Below, piece by piece: positions 62,440 through 64,000 of a stretch of 64,000 nt of DNA. The DNA comes from Cenococcum geophilum 1.58 (lineage: Eukaryota > Ascomycota > Dothideomycetes > Gloniales > Gloniaceae): contig KV748193.1 of assembly GCA_001692895.1 (NCBI GenBank), positions 806,001 to 870,000 of the forward strand. Reading direction: 5' to 3'. The notes under the pieces are model-generated. The model was given only the letters and a program-made list of their open reading frames with translations. It was not told the DNA's origin and made no database searches. Each line of letters starts with the position of its first letter. Position 1 is the stretch's first letter. The translations under genes and the position numbers were made by a program.

Positions 62440-63748
62440 ACGTTAGTAAACTTAAAATGGAACAGTTAACCTATAACCCCTACCTCCTATATACCCTATT
62501 AAACGGCCTTAGTATTATTAGACTTTAAATAGATAATACCCTCTTCCTAGTAGACTAGACCTTTGCGGACGCTAAAGAGACTAAACTATAAGAGGTAAAG
62601 TTCTTAGTAAAGCTGTAAGAGCAGTTAACTAAGCAGACTCTAATTAAGTTTAACGGAGGCTTAATTATATAAAAGGGTAACCTAATCTAGCTAACTTAGG
62701 AACGCTAAGCTTAAAACCTAAAGCTTATTATAGCAAAGCCTACGGACCTTATTAGTTCCCGCAGAGAGACCTATAAGACCGTAAATATAAAGGACTAATA
62801 CGCTGTATAGCGTGTAAGAGGCGCCTATATTGCTATAGTCTGTTAACCTAAATCTGCCTATAATTTATCCTTTGCGGCCTAGGTAACAGACCTATAAGAG
62901 GAAAATGTTAAATAGCTTAATAAGCGTATTTAGTGGCAAATTAATAATGCAGTAAGGGGATTTACTTTTGTACTACTAGACCTAAATTCCCTTAGCTTAC
63001 TGGTATTTATAGACGCCTCCTTTGCTAATAATAAAGACCTATTATTATAAATCGGCTTTATAATTGTACTTACGGACCGTAATTAGGACGCAAATATACT
63101 GTACTGGTCTTTAATTAAGTGCAAACGAGTAACCCGTAGTGTACTAGCTTCTAAACTATATGCACTAGCTTATAGATTTAATATAGCAGCCGCAATTAAA
63201 TTAACGGTTTAGAAGATTCTATAACTAGAGTAGTTACCCCTAGTTTTATATACTAATTTAAAGTCCCTTTACAACTGCCTAGTTAAACTAGGTATAATAT
63301 AAGAGAAGAGGCTTATGGTCGACCTAATGTGCTTATATTAGGCCTATAAACGACGTAAGATTATGGAGGTTAAATAGATTAGTAGCGGAGATAACCTAGC
63401 GGACGCTATAACTAAGGTAAAGCCGTACTAAGCTTTTAAAACCCTAATTAATATAAATAAGCTTAACCTAAGGGTTATAGAATGGGTGGAACAAGACTAA
63501 TGGAGCACTTATAGTTTATTTGCGGCCCGTCAGAAGGCCGTACGGTTTATTTACGGCCCGTTAGAAGGCCGCACGGTTTATTTTACGGACTGTAAGTAGG
63601 ACTTATAGCTAGCTTAGAGTACCGTTTGGAAGGCAGCCCGGAAGGCACCTTGGGAGGGATTTCCTATATATTTCTTTTGTGTTTTATGGCTCTATTAAAG
63701 TAATTACGGAGGTTATATATAAGTGGGTCTATCTTTAAGTACCGCTAG

Positions 63749-63968
63749 TGTATAATTATAGCACGTGGTATACTAAACGCGTAGTTACGAATTTGGTGCA
63801 CTAACTACTTATATACTAACTAATTAGGGGGAAGGCGCGTTAGTATATAGATTATGTAGTCTACCTTAATAGAATTGATAGTTACCACTATTCTAAAGAG
63901 CATACGATACTATACGTATTTCGTGCCCCGGGATATAACTTACTTATACTATTAAGTTGGTATAAATA
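63749..63968 (+). repeat. 3' LTR of Ty1/copia element 1
   Basis: 220 bp partner of 44064-44283. After its ctaag duplication (63969-63973) only 27 bases of flanking DNA remain, with no feature. Confidence 0.9.
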
Positions 63969-64000
63969 CTAAGTAATCTATATTATAATCCTTAGTATAG

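Larger units (their letters stand above)
44064..63968 (+). mobile_element. Ty1/copia element 1, interrupted by two other retroelements
   Basis: LTRs of 220 bp each at 44064-44283 and 63749-63968 begin tgtataattatagcacgtgg. The 5-bp duplication ctaag stands at 44059-44063 and 63969-63973. Parts in copia order on the plus strand: gag (about 44690-46070), protease (about 46400-46520), integrase (about 46950-47700), reverse transcriptase (47960-48231, then 54107-54403), RNase H (about 62450-63500). Without its two inserts it is about 6.0 kb. It is a broken fossil with dozens of breaks from RIP. It is the oldest member of the nest, since it contains the others. Confidence 0.9.

Noticed and set aside
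1-64000. A Starship-type giant element (tyrosine recombinase captain plus cargo).
   Set aside because: No DUF3435-like recombinase text was found on either strand, and no matching outer ends were seen.

Overview
The window looks like heterochromatic, repeat-packed DNA of a filamentous ascomycete (Pezizomycotina). Nearly all of it carries the mark of repeat-induced point mutation (RIP): CpA and TpG are scarce, TpA is in great excess, CpG is largely spared, and recognisable reading frames are riddled with TAA/TAG where CAA/CAG would be expected. Tad-type LINEs, Tc1/mariner elements, chromodomain Ty3/gypsy and fungal Ty1/copia elements all fit such a genome. I see no telomere repeat, rRNA, tRNA or CRISPR array. 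Only one protein gene looks whole (11383-12213).

Layout. 1-3230: remnant of a RecQ-like SF2 helicase followed by a 51-bp (17-codon) minisatellite inside another decayed reading frame. 3232-8190: a head-to-tail duplication of an unrecognised gene unit (about 2 kb); the first copy was split by a 1,021-bp LINE-derived insertion with a 12-bp target duplication (TSD). 8230-10975: minus-strand remnant resembling DUF6589 proteins. 11383-12213: the intact, un-mutated gene. 12397-12502: a small MITE. 12600-15036: a Tc1/mariner element with TA duplication. 15058-21835: two inverted repeat arms of about 700 bp enclosing an unrecognised fossil frame of about 570 codons, a gypsy gag fragment and unassigned repeats.

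22190-33455: an old Tad-like LINE (LINE A, plus strand) split by a full-length, better preserved LINE (LINE B, minus strand, 23637-30153, 12-bp TSD and poly-A tail) and, 17 bp further on, by a 1,511-bp TA-flanked DNA element (30171-31681). 33985-37101: an inverted LINE A tail, then a gypsy fossil split by a 5'-truncated LINE C (34781-36612, 16-bp TSD). 37102-37872: a 771-bp foldback element. 38014-38102: a small hairpin MITE. 38580-42160: decayed frames of unknown identity. 42282-43500: a pseudogene of the NFX1-type SF1 helicase family. 43520-43850: a microsatellite.

44064-63968: a three-element retrotransposon nest. Ty1/copia element 1 (LTRs 220 bp, TSD ctaag) contains Ty1/copia element 2 on the opposite strand (48237-54101, LTRs 287 bp, TSD ataag) and a Ty3/gypsy chromodomain element (54409-62439, LTRs 426 bp, TSD acgtt). 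Every junction can be placed to the base. All three are broken fossils.

The genes do not form an operon or pathway. The window is a record of successive insertions into silenced DNA, with one single-copy gene surviving. All family names come from reading translations by eye; no database search was run.
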